Origin: Methylovulum miyakonense HT12
Lineage (GTDB): Bacteria > Pseudomonadota > Gammaproteobacteria > Methylococcales > Methylomonadaceae
DNA: 64,000 nucleotides
Direction of reading: 5' to 3'
Assembly: GCF_000384075.1 (NCBI RefSeq)
Contig: NZ_KB913025.1
Location: forward strand, 1,520,719-1,584,718
Made by a program: the position numbers and the translations under genes. Below the pieces are notes generated by a model. That model saw nothing but the letters and a program-made list of their open reading frames with translations. It did not search any database and had not been told where the DNA came from. Below are positions 39,701 to 48,120 of this stretch, one piece after another. How positions within the stretch are numbered: the first letter of the stretch is position 1; each line of letters starts with the position of its first letter.

Positions 39701-40816
39701 CTACTTCACTGCCCGCCGTACCCGCCCATACGACCAATACGCCGCGCAAGCCCCCTCCGACGACACCATACAAGACCCCATCGGGTTCTCAGGCGTACAC
39801 ACCGTGCCCAATAACTTGCAATCCTGCGGTTTTTTGGCGCCGCGCAGGATGGCGGGGCATTCGCAGCCTTTGGTATCGGAGGCTTGGATGGCGGGCATGT
39901 TAAAGCGTTGTTCGGCATCGAAATCGGCATATTCAGGTTTCAGTTGCAACGCGCTGTTAGGGATCAAGCCTAAGCCGCGCCATTCAAATTGCGGGCGCAA
40001 CTCGAACACGGCCTGCACCAAGGCCTGCGCCTTCAGATTGCCGTCGCGGGTGACGGCGCGGCTGTATTCGTTTTCGACCTCACAGCGGCCTTCGTTGAGC
40101 TGGCGTATTAGCATCAGCGACGACTGCATCACGTCCAGCGGCTCAAAACCGGCGATGACTATCGGTTTGGCGTAGCGCTCAGCAAATACTTCATAAGGCT
40201 GGCTGCCGATCACCGTGCTGACGTGGGACGGGCCGAGGAAGGCGTCTATCGATACTGGCTGCGGCGCATCCAGTATGGCTTGCATCGCGGCGGGGGTCAG
40301 GACGTGGTTGCAGAACACCGAGAAATTAGCCAAGCGTTCGGCTTGGGCTTGCTGGATGATGACGGCGGTTGGTGGCGTCGTGGTTTCAAAGCCGATCGCG
40401 AAAAACACGACCTGTTTTCCGGGGTTTTCCCTGGCAATTTTCAACGCGTCCTGCGTCGAATAAACCATGCGGATATCACTGCCATCAGCTTTGGCTTTCA
40501 GCAAGCTGTTGCGGCCGGTAGCCGGCACCCGCATCAAGTCGGCATAGGTGCAGAGAATGACGTCCTGGCTTCCGGCCAGTTGTATCGCATTGTCGATGCG
40601 GCCGGTCGGCAATACGCACACCGGACAGCCGGGGCCGTGGATGAATTCGACGTTCGCGGGCATCAAGTCCTGGACGCCGTAGCGGAAAATGGCATGGGTA
40701 TGGCCGCCGCAAAATTCCATCAGCCGGTAATGGCGGCCGGGATTTACGGTTTGCGCAATCGCGTTCGCCAGTTGCTGCGCGAGGCCTTGCTCGCGGAATT
40801 CGCTAATGTATTTCAT
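39701..40816 (-). CDS. hypD: Hydrogenase maturation protein HypD
   Basis: The 371-residue [4Fe-4S] protein binds iron with HypC and assembles the Fe(CN)2CO unit. Typical motifs are EFCGGHTHAIFRYG, HGPGCPVCVLPTGRID and TKGCECPAILRG, with the C-terminal cluster cysteines in LGTVCTPENPMGSCMVSSEG. It overlaps hypC by 14 bp. The next gene downstream is the unknown insert rather than hypE. Confidence 0.95.
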   Translation of the reverse strand: MKYISEFREQGLAQQLANAIAQTVNPGRHYRLMEFCGGHTHAIFRYGVQDLMPANVEFIHGPGCPVCVLPTGRIDNAIQLAGSQDVILCTYADLMRVPATGRNSLLKAKADGSDIRMVYSTQDALKIARENPGKQVVFFAIGFETTTPPTAVIIQQAQAERLANFSVFCNHVLTPAAMQAILDAPQPVSIDAFLGPSHVSTVIGSQPYEVFAERYAKPIVIAGFEPLDVMQSSLMLIRQLNEGRCEVENEYSRAVTRDGNLKAQALVQAVFELRPQFEWRGLGLIPNSALQLKPEYADFDAEQRFNMPAIQASDTKGCECPAILRGAKKPQDCKLLGTVCTPENPMGSCMVSSEGACAAYWSYGRVRRAVK

Positions 40817-41045
40817 AAGCTTGCCCCGTTAACCCGGCTTCGGCGAATAGGGCTAAGGTTTTTAAGGCTTCGTCCTCGTCGATTTTATTCAGCGCATAAC
40901 CGACATGCACCAGGACGTAATCGCCGAGCGCGACATCGTCGACCAGGGCCAGCGACACTTCGACTTTGACATTGCCGACCGAGGCGGTCGCCATGTTGCT
41001 GGCGGGATTAATGGCGATGATTTGAGCGGGGAGGGCTAGGCACAT
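40803..41045 (-). CDS. hypC: Hydrogenase maturation chaperone HypC
   Basis: The 80-residue OB-fold chaperone begins MCLALPAQI, where Cys2 binds the iron precursor. It has the VGDYVLVHVGYAL-like core as LGDYVLVHVGYALNKID. It forms a complex with HypD, whose gene it overlaps. HupF (46342-46638) is a paralogue devoted to the membrane hydrogenase. Confidence 0.94.
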   Translation of the reverse strand: MCLALPAQIIAINPASNMATASVGNVKVEVSLALVDDVALGDYVLVHVGYALNKIDEDEALKTLALFAEAGLTGQAYEIH

Positions 41046-41104
41046 AATTTAGATTTTTGTTGTAGGGGCTATTAGCACCTTAATTTACTGTATTTTAAGA
41101 GAAA

Positions 41105-41395
41105 TCATAATCTATCCTGCCAATACATCGGTTTTTGATGTGAGTGGCTTACGGCGATAATCAATATTTCATCGTCGCGTATTTGATAGATCACGCTATA
41201 TGGAAATCGGCGGGACAGGCAGCGCCGGGTGCGTTGGCTCAGCGGCTGCCAGGCTTCAGGAAAGTTGGCTATCCGGCCAACCGTCGCTTTTATTTCTGCA
41301 AGAAACTCCTGCCCCAAACCTGATTTTTGCAAGTTATAGTAGTCCATCGCAGTTTGCAATTCGGCCTCGGCGGCCTCAAGAAAACTAAGCTTCAA
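41105..41395 (-). CDS. ParE/RelE-family toxin
   Basis: The 96-residue protein matches the ParE branch of the RelE superfamily. It has the N-terminal EAAEAELQTAMDYYNLQKSG, then LSQRTRRCLSRRFPYSVIYQ and AVSHSHQKPMYW. It overlaps the preceding antitoxin gene by 4 bp (ATGA). The pair lies between hypB and hypC, splitting the hyp operon. Confidence 0.87.
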   Translation of the reverse strand: MKLSFLEAAEAELQTAMDYYNLQKSGLGQEFLAEIKATVGRIANFPEAWQPLSQRTRRCLSRRFPYSVIYQIRDDEILIIAVSHSHQKPMYWQDRL

Positions 41396-41607
41396 TTCGA
41401 TTCCAAGCGGCTAAAAACGTGTTCGGCTGGGCTTGAGCGCAGCTCGCCGTTATCGTATGCGTCGATCCGGCGTTCGGCTTCAATCGCTAATAATTCATCG
41501 ATGCTCCGGTCGGGCTGATCCAGGCTACTTAATAACTGCTCGACCAAAGCCGCCCTGTCTGCCAACGGCAAGTTTAACGCTTGATCAAATAACTGTTTCC
41601 GGTTCAT
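41392..41607 (-). CDS. Addiction-module component antitoxin
   Basis: The 71-residue protein matches the addiction module component family, with LFDQALNLPLADRAALVEQL at the start and an acidic middle. The ATG at 41607 is chosen because GAGAAAGAGG lies before it, whereas the longer frame starts at a GTG. It is the partner of the ParE-like toxin. Confidence 0.82.
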   Translation of the reverse strand: MNRKQLFDQALNLPLADRAALVEQLLSSLDQPDRSIDELLAIEAERRIDAYDNGELRSSPAEHVFSRLESN

Positions 41608-41633
41608 TTCAAAAACCTCTTTCTCGCTCGCCA

Positions 41634-42431
41634 CTACGCATAAACAATCCCCTGCAACTCCAGCTCAGCCTTCAGCCAGCGCAGCCAGCTGTCCATCCCC
41701 TCACCGGTTTTGGCCGACAGCGGCAAAATTTTGATGCGCGGATTGACCTGTTTTGCATACTGGATACATTGCTCGCTGTCGAAATCCAGGTACGGCAACA
41801 AATCGGTCTTGTTCAGGATCATCAGGTCGGCGGCATGGAACATATCGGGGTATTTGACCGGCTTGTCCTCGCCTTCGGTGACCGATAGGATTACGACCTT
41901 ATGCGCTTCGCCCAGATCGAATGCCGATGGGCAAACCAGATTGCCGACGTTTTCGATGAACAGCAGGCTCTGGTGTTTCGGTTGCAGGCTTTCCAGCGCA
42001 TGGCCGACGCGGTGCGCATCGAGATGGCAACCTTTGCCGGTGTTGATTTGCAATGCCGGTACGCCGGTGGCGCGAATGCGCTCGGCGTCGCGGGCGGTTT
42101 GCTGGTCGCCTTCGATCACCGTGATGGCGATGTCTTCTTTCAGCCGGGCGATGGTTTCGGTCAGCAGCGTGGTCTTGCCGGAACCGGGACTGGACACCAG
42201 ATTTAACGCCAGTATGCCGCGTTCGCCGAAATAATGGCGGTTTTCGGCGGCGTAGCGGTTATTCTTCGCCAGAATGTCCTGTTCGATTTGCACCATCCGC
42301 TTGGGGCTTAAACCCGGCGCATGGGTGTGCGCCGCGGCGTGTCCGTGTTCATGGGAATGATCATGCGGGTGTTCATGATCGTGATCGTGCGAGTGGGGAT
42401 GGCCCTCGCCGCAGCCGCAGATGCCACACAT
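41634..42431 (-). CDS. hypB: Nickel-insertion GTPase HypB
   Basis: The 265-residue GTPase delivers nickel to hydrogenase precursors together with HypA. It starts [11 protein letters not shown], the high-affinity Ni site. A stretch of about 14 histidines follows between residues 10 and 40, likely for nickel storage. G-domain motifs are [13 protein letters not shown] and LNKTDLL. The ATG at 42431 overlaps the hypA stop (TAATG). Confidence 0.95.
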   Translation of the reverse strand: MCGICGCGEGHPHSHDHDHEHPHDHSHEHGHAAAHTHAPGLSPKRMVQIEQDILAKNNRYAAENRHYFGERGILALNLVSSPGSGKTTLLTETIARLKEDIAITVIEGDQQTARDAERIRATGVPALQINTGKGCHLDAHRVGHALESLQPKHQSLLFIENVGNLVCPSAFDLGEAHKVVILSVTEGEDKPVKYPDMFHAADLMILNKTDLLPYLDFDSEQCIQYAKQVNPRIKILPLSAKTGEGMDSWLRWLKAELELQGIVYA

Positions 42432-42772
42432 TATTCTACCTCCAGTTCTTTGATCCGCATTTGATCGCCGCTGTTGACTTGCAATTGATGGCTGCCGCAG
42501 TGCGGGCATAGATCATATAGCTGCTGCACTGCCACATTACGCCCGCACGGCATACACCAAGCTTGGCCCGGCATGTCGATGATTTCCAGTTTGGCCTGTT
42601 CAGCCAGCGAGCCTTGCGTCACAACATCAAAACTGAAGCGCAAGGCTTCAACTTCGACACCGGCCAGCACGCCGATTTCCAGCCATACGGTTTTGACTTT
42701 GCGGTATTGCTGGGTTTGTGCCTGTTGTTCCAATACCTGCAAGATGCTTTCGCAAAGGGACAGTTCATGCAT
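42431..42772 (-). CDS. hypA: Nickel metallochaperone HypA
   Basis: The 113-residue protein begins [15 protein letters not shown], where His2 is a nickel ligand. The zinc pairs are CMPCGRN and LCPHCGS. The start at 42772 is fixed by this conserved N-terminus. The reading frame is open through the tandem repeats upstream, which could produce a longer variant but without homology support. Confidence 0.94.
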   Translation of the reverse strand: MHELSLCESILQVLEQQAQTQQYRKVKTVWLEIGVLAGVEVEALRFSFDVVTQGSLAEQAKLEIIDMPGQAWCMPCGRNVAVQQLYDLCPHCGSHQLQVNSGDQMRIKELEVE

Positions 42773-42955
42773 GGCTATCCCTGCCATGCACCCTTCGGGT
42801 AAATGCAAATCTGCTCCCGGCAGATTTGTCATGCAGGCTATCCCTGCCATGCACCCTTCGGGTAAATGCAAATTTGCTCCCGGCAAATTTGTCATGCATG
42901 GCTATCCCTGCCGATAAATGCTTGTTGCTCCAGGTAGATTTGTCGTACATATTTT
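42766..42955. repeat. Tandem repeat array upstream of hypA
   Basis: About two and a half units of roughly 63-66 bp share CTATCCCTGCCATGCACCCT and TCGGGTAAATGCAAAT. Each contains a hairpin of the type TGCTCCCGGCA or AAATTTGCTCC/GGCAAATTT. The array fills the whole hupK-hypA gap and overlaps the hypA ribosome-binding region. Confidence 0.82.
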
Positions 42956-44134
42956 TTAACGCTCAATCAGGTTTAAAGTGTATTGGACGCAGGGGTCTAT
43001 CGCATTAACCAGCAGTTGCGCTTGTTGCCGCAGATTGTCAGAATTTTGGGCTTGTAAGCATCGTAAGCCTTGCACGACCACGCCTTCGGGATGGAAATTC
43101 CATTCGGTGGGCGCGACTATCCGGTAATCGTACACCCTTCCTTGCCGCAACACCAAGCGATGGATCAACAGACCTCGTGCCGCCTGGACTTGAGCCAGGG
43201 CCAAGCCATCGCTGGCGGTGCTGGTTATGGGCAAGCCTGTGCCGTCGTTTATCCGCGCCAAAAGGTGGTTTAACCGGGAGGGTATGCCGGCGACTTCCGA
43301 CAAGCGGCCCAGGATGCGGACAATCAGGCCATTGCCGTACTGGTCTTGCAATTCGCTGATTAATGGCCGTGCCAATTGGCGGTTCAACAATGTCGTTTCA
43401 AAACAGCGGCCTTGCCAATGGGGTGTCCTCACAAAAGCCGTCAAACCTTCCTGCTGCATGCGTTGGTTTAATGCCTGGCCATCCAGTTCCGGCAAACAGG
43501 CGACGGGGTTTTGTCCGATGGCTTCCCAGTTTTGGCGATATAAAAAATCCAGCAAGCGGGCGGATATTGCCGGGTTTTGCAATAGCCAAGCCTGCAACTG
43601 CGCTTCGGTATCCAGTGCCTGAAAATCGGCTTGCCGTCCGTTAAAAATCGCGGTGTCGGTTAATGCCGACAATTCCGCCACCAGCCCGCTTAGCCGTGCC
43701 ATATCGGGGGCAAGATGGCTATCCAACCTGAACGCCATGCCATCCTGAAATAACAGTTGCTTGAATTGCGCGTCGAATTTAAGCAAGGCCGCCAAGTGGG
43801 TTTTATCGGGGGCAAGGCCGATAAAACTAGGCCAGTCCAACAAAATCCGCCACGCATGTTCGCGCAGGGTTTCCAGTTGCACCAGCAGTTCGCGGGCGGT
43901 ATCGGCTTTGGGTTCGGAAGCCATGCCCAGCGCGGTACGGCAAGCCAGCAACGCGGCGTAGGCTTGGGCATTGCCGCACAGTGTGAACAGCAATGGCACG
44001 GTGGCGAGCACTTGTTCCGGGGTTTTACCTAGCAACACCCGTGTTGCCGCGTCAGGGCGGGTAGAGGTGATGTGCGCATCCATTGCCTGACCTGAGCGAT
44101 GGTATAGCTCAATAGTTAAAGAACCAGCGGGCAT
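42956..44134 (-). CDS. hupK: Hydrogenase assembly protein HupK/HoxV
   Basis: The 392-residue protein is a degenerate relative of the hydrogenase large subunit. It ends in IDPCVQYTLNLIER, where the L2 position keeps one Cys and loses the second, as known for HupK/HoxV. It is thought to act as a scaffold for the Fe(CN)2CO unit. Its place after hupJ matches the hupSLCDFGHIJK order. Confidence 0.88.
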   Translation of the reverse strand: MPAGSLTIELYHRSGQAMDAHITSTRPDAATRVLLGKTPEQVLATVPLLFTLCGNAQAYAALLACRTALGMASEPKADTARELLVQLETLREHAWRILLDWPSFIGLAPDKTHLAALLKFDAQFKQLLFQDGMAFRLDSHLAPDMARLSGLVAELSALTDTAIFNGRQADFQALDTEAQLQAWLLQNPAISARLLDFLYRQNWEAIGQNPVACLPELDGQALNQRMQQEGLTAFVRTPHWQGRCFETTLLNRQLARPLISELQDQYGNGLIVRILGRLSEVAGIPSRLNHLLARINDGTGLPITSTASDGLALAQVQAARGLLIHRLVLRQGRVYDYRIVAPTEWNFHPEGVVVQGLRCLQAQNSDNLRQQAQLLVNAIDPCVQYTLNLIER

Positions 44135-44137
44135 CGT

Positions 44138-44599
44138 TCAATGTTTGCCGATAGTCCCGCGTAATAAATCGCGGCGGCTGATGCCACGCGGTTCCGGGGT
44201 GGCCAGCAAGCCTTGCAATGCCGCTTGTGCTGCCGCCAGCGCGGCGGCTTGATCCGCGAACTGGAACATCGGCGAAAACAAAGAACATTGCGCGTACATC
44301 CCCAACAGCGTTTCACTGCCCAAGGTAAATTCAAACGTGCCATAGGGGAAGCTCCGCTCGATGCTGGTACCGGACGCTTGCCCGCACCAAGTGCTGTCCG
44401 AACCCGGCAATAGCAACAGATTCATGCACCAAGGTGTCAGCAACACGCCCAGCCAATCTTCGTTAAAGCGGTTGAAACCGATAGCTTGTACCGACAGCGC
44501 GGTGTTGGCTATCGGCAGCCCGCCCATCCGGGCGTCCAAAATATCGTTGAATGCCGTTTCCAGCGCGAGCCGGATTTGCCCGCTCTCCCGCCACAACAT
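44138..44599 (-). CDS. hupJ: Hydrogenase assembly chaperone HupJ (HybE/HoxT family)
   Basis: The 153-residue protein matches the HybE/HupJ family. It has MGGLPIANTALSVQAIGF near residue 22 and WLGVLLTPWCMNLLLLPG near 45, then FPYGTFEFTLG. The family helps to proofread or assemble the small subunit before Tat export. The ATG at 44599 lies two bases after the rubredoxin stop. Confidence 0.88.
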   Translation of the reverse strand: MLWRESGQIRLALETAFNDILDARMGGLPIANTALSVQAIGFNRFNEDWLGVLLTPWCMNLLLLPGSDSTWCGQASGTSIERSFPYGTFEFTLGSETLLGMYAQCSLFSPMFQFADQAAALAAAQAALQGLLATPEPRGISRRDLLRGTIGKH

Positions 44600-44601
44600 G
44601 C

Positions 44602-44823
44602 TCAATCGTCCAGCAACAAAAAGTCCTGTTTTTTGCCGCCGCACTGCGGGCAGCCCCAATGTTCCGGTAACTGCGAAAACGCCGTGCCGGACGGTATTTG
44701 CCAGACTTCGTCGCCGAGTGACGGGTCGTACACATACCAGCAAATCTTGCACTCCAGCCGGGTTTCCGGCGGCAACCGTGATACGTCGCCACCATAAGCC
44801 CCGGCAAAAAACGACCCGTTCAC
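44602..44823 (-). CDS. hupI: Rubredoxin-like HupI/HoxR
   Basis: The 73-residue protein has rubredoxin ligands CKICWYVYDP and WGCPQCGGKKQDF. The GTG start at 44823 forms a GTGA overlap with the hupH stop and is preferred over an upstream TTG. In Rhizobium and Ralstonia this protein supports assembly of the O2-tolerant or uptake hydrogenase small subunit under oxygen. Confidence 0.9.
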   Translation of the reverse strand: MNGSFFAGAYGGDVSRLPPETRLECKICWYVYDPSLGDEVWQIPSGTAFSQLPEHWGCPQCGGKKQDFLLLDD

Positions 44824-45665
44824 AGATACACCTTCAATATTTCCTGCAAACGTTGGCAACTGTCGGCAATGTCTTCCGGCGAAGCGCAGGCCACGCTGGG
44901 CACGTCGCTGACTTCCAAGGTGTTAAGGATCAGGGTGTCTTGGGAGTTAAAATATTGCACCCACCAGACCCTCTTTGTGCCAGTGGCGGTGATGCGGTTT
45001 GTTCCGTAGCCCCGGGACAATATCGCCACCGTGCCTTTACCCAAGCGTTGCTCCAGAAATGCCAAATCCTGCTCGGTTTGCGGCAACAGGCTCAAATTGA
45101 TGCTATGCGCCTCATGGGTTGCTGGGTATGCGGCAATTTTGGCGTTGAGTTCTGCCAATAGCGGCGGGGCGTTCATCACGCCTTCGGGCAACGCCGCCCA
45201 AGCCGTGTCGATGTGGCTAGCCGCACCGTCAAACGCCAATTGCATGATTTGTTGCGGGATAATGCCGACTTCCAACACCTCATCAACAATTTGCCGCTGG
45301 GCATTGAGCGTTTGCGACCGCCAAACCCCGGCCAGCACCGATTCCTGGATGCGGACTTGCCCGCCGGAACCGATAACGCTGACCTCGCCTTCGCCCAACA
45401 GTTCGTCAATGAACTTGCGGTTGTCCGCGTCCAGTTGCGTCAGGTCGTTGGGTTTGGACACTGCCGGAAAGGCCGCCAAATCCTGTTGCAATTGCAGCAA
45501 GACGGCTTTCGCCTGTGCCAAATCGTGTGCATTCAAATCCGCCGAAATCTGCGGCATGGCGTAAGTCGCCATGTCCTGCGGCATTTGCAGATAATCCAAC
45601 GTTGCGCCGTCTTGTTCAGGCGGTTGGCTGCCTAGTCCGAAAATAGGGAGTGAAATAGAACTCAT
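44820..45665 (-). CDS. hupH: Hydrogenase assembly protein HupH (HyaF/HoxQ)
   Basis: The 281-residue protein matches HyaF/HupH/HoxQ. Typical parts are the LGEGEVSVIGSGGQVRIQES segment near residue 90 and VWWVQYFNSQDTLILNTLEV near 230. It binds the small-subunit precursor during maturation. A long hairpin lies between it and the upstream hupG. Confidence 0.9.
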   Translation of the reverse strand: MSSISLPIFGLGSQPPEQDGATLDYLQMPQDMATYAMPQISADLNAHDLAQAKAVLLQLQQDLAAFPAVSKPNDLTQLDADNRKFIDELLGEGEVSVIGSGGQVRIQESVLAGVWRSQTLNAQRQIVDEVLEVGIIPQQIMQLAFDGAASHIDTAWAALPEGVMNAPPLLAELNAKIAAYPATHEAHSINLSLLPQTEQDLAFLEQRLGKGTVAILSRGYGTNRITATGTKRVWWVQYFNSQDTLILNTLEVSDVPSVACASPEDIADSCQRLQEILKVYL

Positions 45666-45721
45666 GATGGTCGTGGTTTATTTTAGGGTTACAAGAAAGG
45701 CGTGCCATGCGCCCCTTTTCA

Positions 45722-45866
45722 CGCTCGTTCCCAAGCTCCGGCTTGGGAATGCGGCCTTGGAAGCTCTAGCTTCCAGTCACTTGCGTAGATATTGATGCCC
45801 ATGTGGGATACGCGAAGCTAGAGCTTCTGCTACCGCATTCCCAAGCCGGAGCTTGGGAACGAGCGA
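45722..45866. repeat. Long hairpin, family E, in the hup operon
   Basis: The left arm GCTCGTTCCCAAGCTCCGGC, with its extension to CCGC, pairs with the right arm GCCGGAGCTTGGGAACGAGC. Inner arms GAAGCTCTAGCTTCC and GAAGCTAGAGCTTC add further pairing. The element fills the hupG-hupH gap and could act as a processing site or partial terminator. Confidence 0.85.
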
Positions 45867-45925
45867 ATATCCTTAACAGCGGTGACACGGCACATGGAAA
45901 CGGGGATAGGATGAACAAACGATAT

Positions 45926-46345
45926 TCAATGCGCCGCCCCGCAGACTTTATCCAAATCAAAGCCAGGCGGTTGGCTGGGTGTGGCGGCGAGTATGCGTAC
46001 GGTTTCCTGCATAAAATCCTGCCAATCGCGGATGCCGCTGATGACGCCTAAATACTCGCCGCCGCGCAAAAACACCAACGAGGGCCAACGGGTGAAGCGA
46101 AACCGCGCCTGTAATTCGCGCTCGATAGCTTTGCCGATAACCGCCGCTTGCAGCCTACCGCTGAAGGCTTTCAGCAATTCCGGCAAGATCACCGCGACAT
46201 CGTTGCTTTCGGGGAAATGCACGGGGTCGTTACAAAAAAACAGCACGACGGTTCCGTTACCGTAAACAAAAGGGTCGTAGTTGTCCGCATCCAGCAACGG
46301 CAAGCCGTGGCGGGACTGCAGTTGGTCTATCAAAGGTGAAGTCAT
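45926..46345 (-). CDS. hupG: Hydrogenase assembly protein HupG (HyaE/HoxO)
   Basis: The 139-residue thioredoxin-fold protein lacks the CxxC of thioredoxin, as HyaE/HupG/HoxO proteins do. Recognisable are YGNGTVVLFFCNDPVHFPES and RFTRWPSLVFLRGGEYLG. It binds the Tat signal of the small subunit precursor with HupH. It overlaps hupF by 4 bp. Confidence 0.88.
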   Translation of the reverse strand: MTSPLIDQLQSRHGLPLLDADNYDPFVYGNGTVVLFFCNDPVHFPESNDVAVILPELLKAFSGRLQAAVIGKAIERELQARFRFTRWPSLVFLRGGEYLGVISGIRDWQDFMQETVRILAATPSQPPGFDLDKVCGAAH

Positions 46346-46638
46346 GATTGCAAAAACTCCGGTAAGGTCGGTTCCCTGTCCACTAAATCGGCGAACAGAT
46401 GGTCTATTTGGGTTTCGCCCTGCATCGCCAGACGCATGGCTTCCAAGGCATCAGTAATTTGCCGGGCTTTTTCCTCGCTGAGCACTTCACGGGCGGTGTC
46501 CAGGAACACCAGCAACCAAGTGCCGACGGGCTGCTCGCCGACCAGCATCATGTCAATCAGGTTTTCTAGGCCACGATAGAGGCAGACGGCCATTTCGCCG
46601 CGCTGCCCGATAATTTGCATGGGAAGGCCGATACACAT
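46342..46638 (-). CDS. hupF: HypC-family chaperone HupF
   Basis: The 98-residue HypC paralogue begins MCIGLPMQIIGQ, with Cys2 as the functional residue. VGEQPVGTWLLVFLDTAREV is typical of HupF/HoxL. It carries the iron unit for the membrane hydrogenase and is thought to protect maturation under oxygen. Its ATG overlaps the hupD stop by one base. Confidence 0.92.
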   Translation of the reverse strand: MCIGLPMQIIGQRGEMAVCLYRGLENLIDMMLVGEQPVGTWLLVFLDTAREVLSEEKARQITDALEAMRLAMQGETQIDHLFADLVDREPTLPEFLQS

Positions 46639-47312
46639 CAGTATTTGCCCCGGTAATCGACATCGACTTGCAAACTGGGCTGGCCGCCCGATTGCGGCGG
46701 CGGTTGCACGGCGAATACGCCGGATTGCAAAATGCGTTCGTCGCCGATGCGGCAGGCTTCGTCGGCGGTGGGCCGCTCCTGTTCGTAGCGTTGCATATTA
46801 AGCACCGGGTCGGTCAAAGTAGCATCGGCACCGGTAAAATCCGCATTAATGCCGAAAGCGTGCAGATAGGTCAGCGCCATATCAATCGCCGGTTGGATTT
46901 GTGCCTTGACGCAAGGGCGCAAGCTGCCGCCATAGTCGTCCAGTTCCTCCGGTTGCACGCCTATCAACAGCAAATACTGTGGGTCGCTACCCAACATTTG
47001 CGCCATCGCCAACACTTCCTGAAAACCGGTCTGGTGCAGGCTCATTTTCTTGGCACCGAGAAAACTCGGCACATCATCATTGGCGATGCGTTTCAATGTG
47101 CCTGGCGGCAAGCCGTAATCGACCGCATCGAAGACCACCAACACATCCGCCGCCTGTACATGTTCGACCAAGTAAACGCCTTGCGTGCCGCCATCCATCA
47201 CCTTGACCGTATCGGGGAAACGGTAGTTTTTTTGCAAATGCTCGATGACGCGGACACCGAAACCTTCATCGGCCCACAGCACATTGCCTATGCCCAACAG
47301 CAAAATATTCAT
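46638..47312 (-). CDS. hupD: Hydrogenase maturation endopeptidase HupD
   Basis: The 224-residue HyaD/HupD/HoxM-type protease begins LLLGIGNVLWADEGFGVRVI, with Glu and Asp nickel-sensing residues. VVFDAVDYGLPPGTLK and MSLHQTGFQEVLAMAQMLG contain the other ligands. It removes the 15-residue tail of HupL. It is longer than many family members, with a C-terminal extension of about 40 residues. Confidence 0.93.
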   Translation of the reverse strand: MNILLLGIGNVLWADEGFGVRVIEHLQKNYRFPDTVKVMDGGTQGVYLVEHVQAADVLVVFDAVDYGLPPGTLKRIANDDVPSFLGAKKMSLHQTGFQEVLAMAQMLGSDPQYLLLIGVQPEELDDYGGSLRPCVKAQIQPAIDMALTYLHAFGINADFTGADATLTDPVLNMQRYEQERPTADEACRIGDERILQSGVFAVQPPPQSGGQPSLQVDVDYRGKY

Positions 47313-47333
47313 CGTTAATCCTTAGAAAAATGT

Positions 47334-47387
47334 TGTCCACGAAAAGCACGAAATCTCTTTAAAAATTTTCGTGTTTTTCGTGGACAA
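47334..47387. repeat. Family D palindrome between hupD and hupC
   Basis: TTGTCCACGAAAAGCACGAAA shortened arms pair with TTTCGTGTTTTTCGTGGACAA around a short AT-rich loop. The element is closely related to the one at 30834-30940. Confidence 0.8.
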
Positions 47388-47401
47388 AATGCCGTTTTAG
47401 G

Positions 47402-48106
47402 TCAATGGACATCGTCCAGCGGCTTGTCGTCTTTAAACGTGCGCCAGCCGGTCACCATCGTCGATAAAATGCTTTGCCGTGACAGTTTGTCTTCACGCAC
47501 GGCGACATAGACATGGATCAGCACAAAGCATACGATCAGCCACATGACTAGGTGATGCCAGCTGTGCAAGCTTTGGCTATCGCCAAACAGCGGCAGCACC
47601 CAGGAACTGAACAGGCTGTATTGCCAACTGCCTTGCCCCGTGCCTTCGCCGTACAAGGCAAAGCCAGTGACTATCATAAACAGCGAACCCCAAACAAAGG
47701 CGAAGTGCATCGCCAGCAATGCCAACGGGTTATGGCCGGTGTACTTGCGCGGTTCCTTGACCAAAAAAGCGTACCACAGGATTTCATGGCCTACGCCTTG
47801 CCAGAAGCTCCGGCTCAACAGCGGCGGCGCGAAAAGTTGCCGGGCATGCCCGTTGCCCGCATACGCCCAGTACGCCCGGAACAGCAAGCCTATCGCCAAC
47901 AGGTAACCGGCGGCGAAATGCACAAAGCGGATATAGCCCATCAGGAAATGGTCGGACGCTTCGCCGCCCACCGATGGCAGCGGCGAGGCGATTAAATAGC
48001 CGGTGACCGTCAACGCGATGATGGCCAGGGCATTCAGGCCGTGCCATAGCCGTACCGGTTTTTCGTAGACGTAAACGGCGGGGGTTGGAAGGGCGTTGCT
48101 GCTCAT
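47402..48106 (-). CDS. hupC: Hydrogenase b-type cytochrome HupC
   Basis: The 234-residue integral membrane dihaem cytochrome has four helices. It starts YEKPVRLWHGLNALAIIALT, with the haem-ligand His, followed by RFVHFAAGYLLAIGLLFRAY. Further His residues are in GHEILWYAF and HSWHHLVMWLIVCFVLIHVY. It anchors HupSL and passes electrons to the quinone pool. Confidence 0.94.
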   Translation of the reverse strand: MSSNALPTPAVYVYEKPVRLWHGLNALAIIALTVTGYLIASPLPSVGGEASDHFLMGYIRFVHFAAGYLLAIGLLFRAYWAYAGNGHARQLFAPPLLSRSFWQGVGHEILWYAFLVKEPRKYTGHNPLALLAMHFAFVWGSLFMIVTGFALYGEGTGQGSWQYSLFSSWVLPLFGDSQSLHSWHHLVMWLIVCFVLIHVYVAVREDKLSRQSILSTMVTGWRTFKDDKPLDDVH

Positions 48107-48120
48107 GCGCGGTTACTCCG

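Noticed and set aside
42773-42895. Longer HypA starting upstream in the repeats
   Set aside because: HypA function needs His2 in MHEL at the true N-terminus, which fits only the start at 42772.
42770-42955. CRISPR-like array upstream of hypA
   Set aside because: Units are direct tandem repeats of 63-66 bp with no unique spacers and no cas genes, so it is a tandem repeat.
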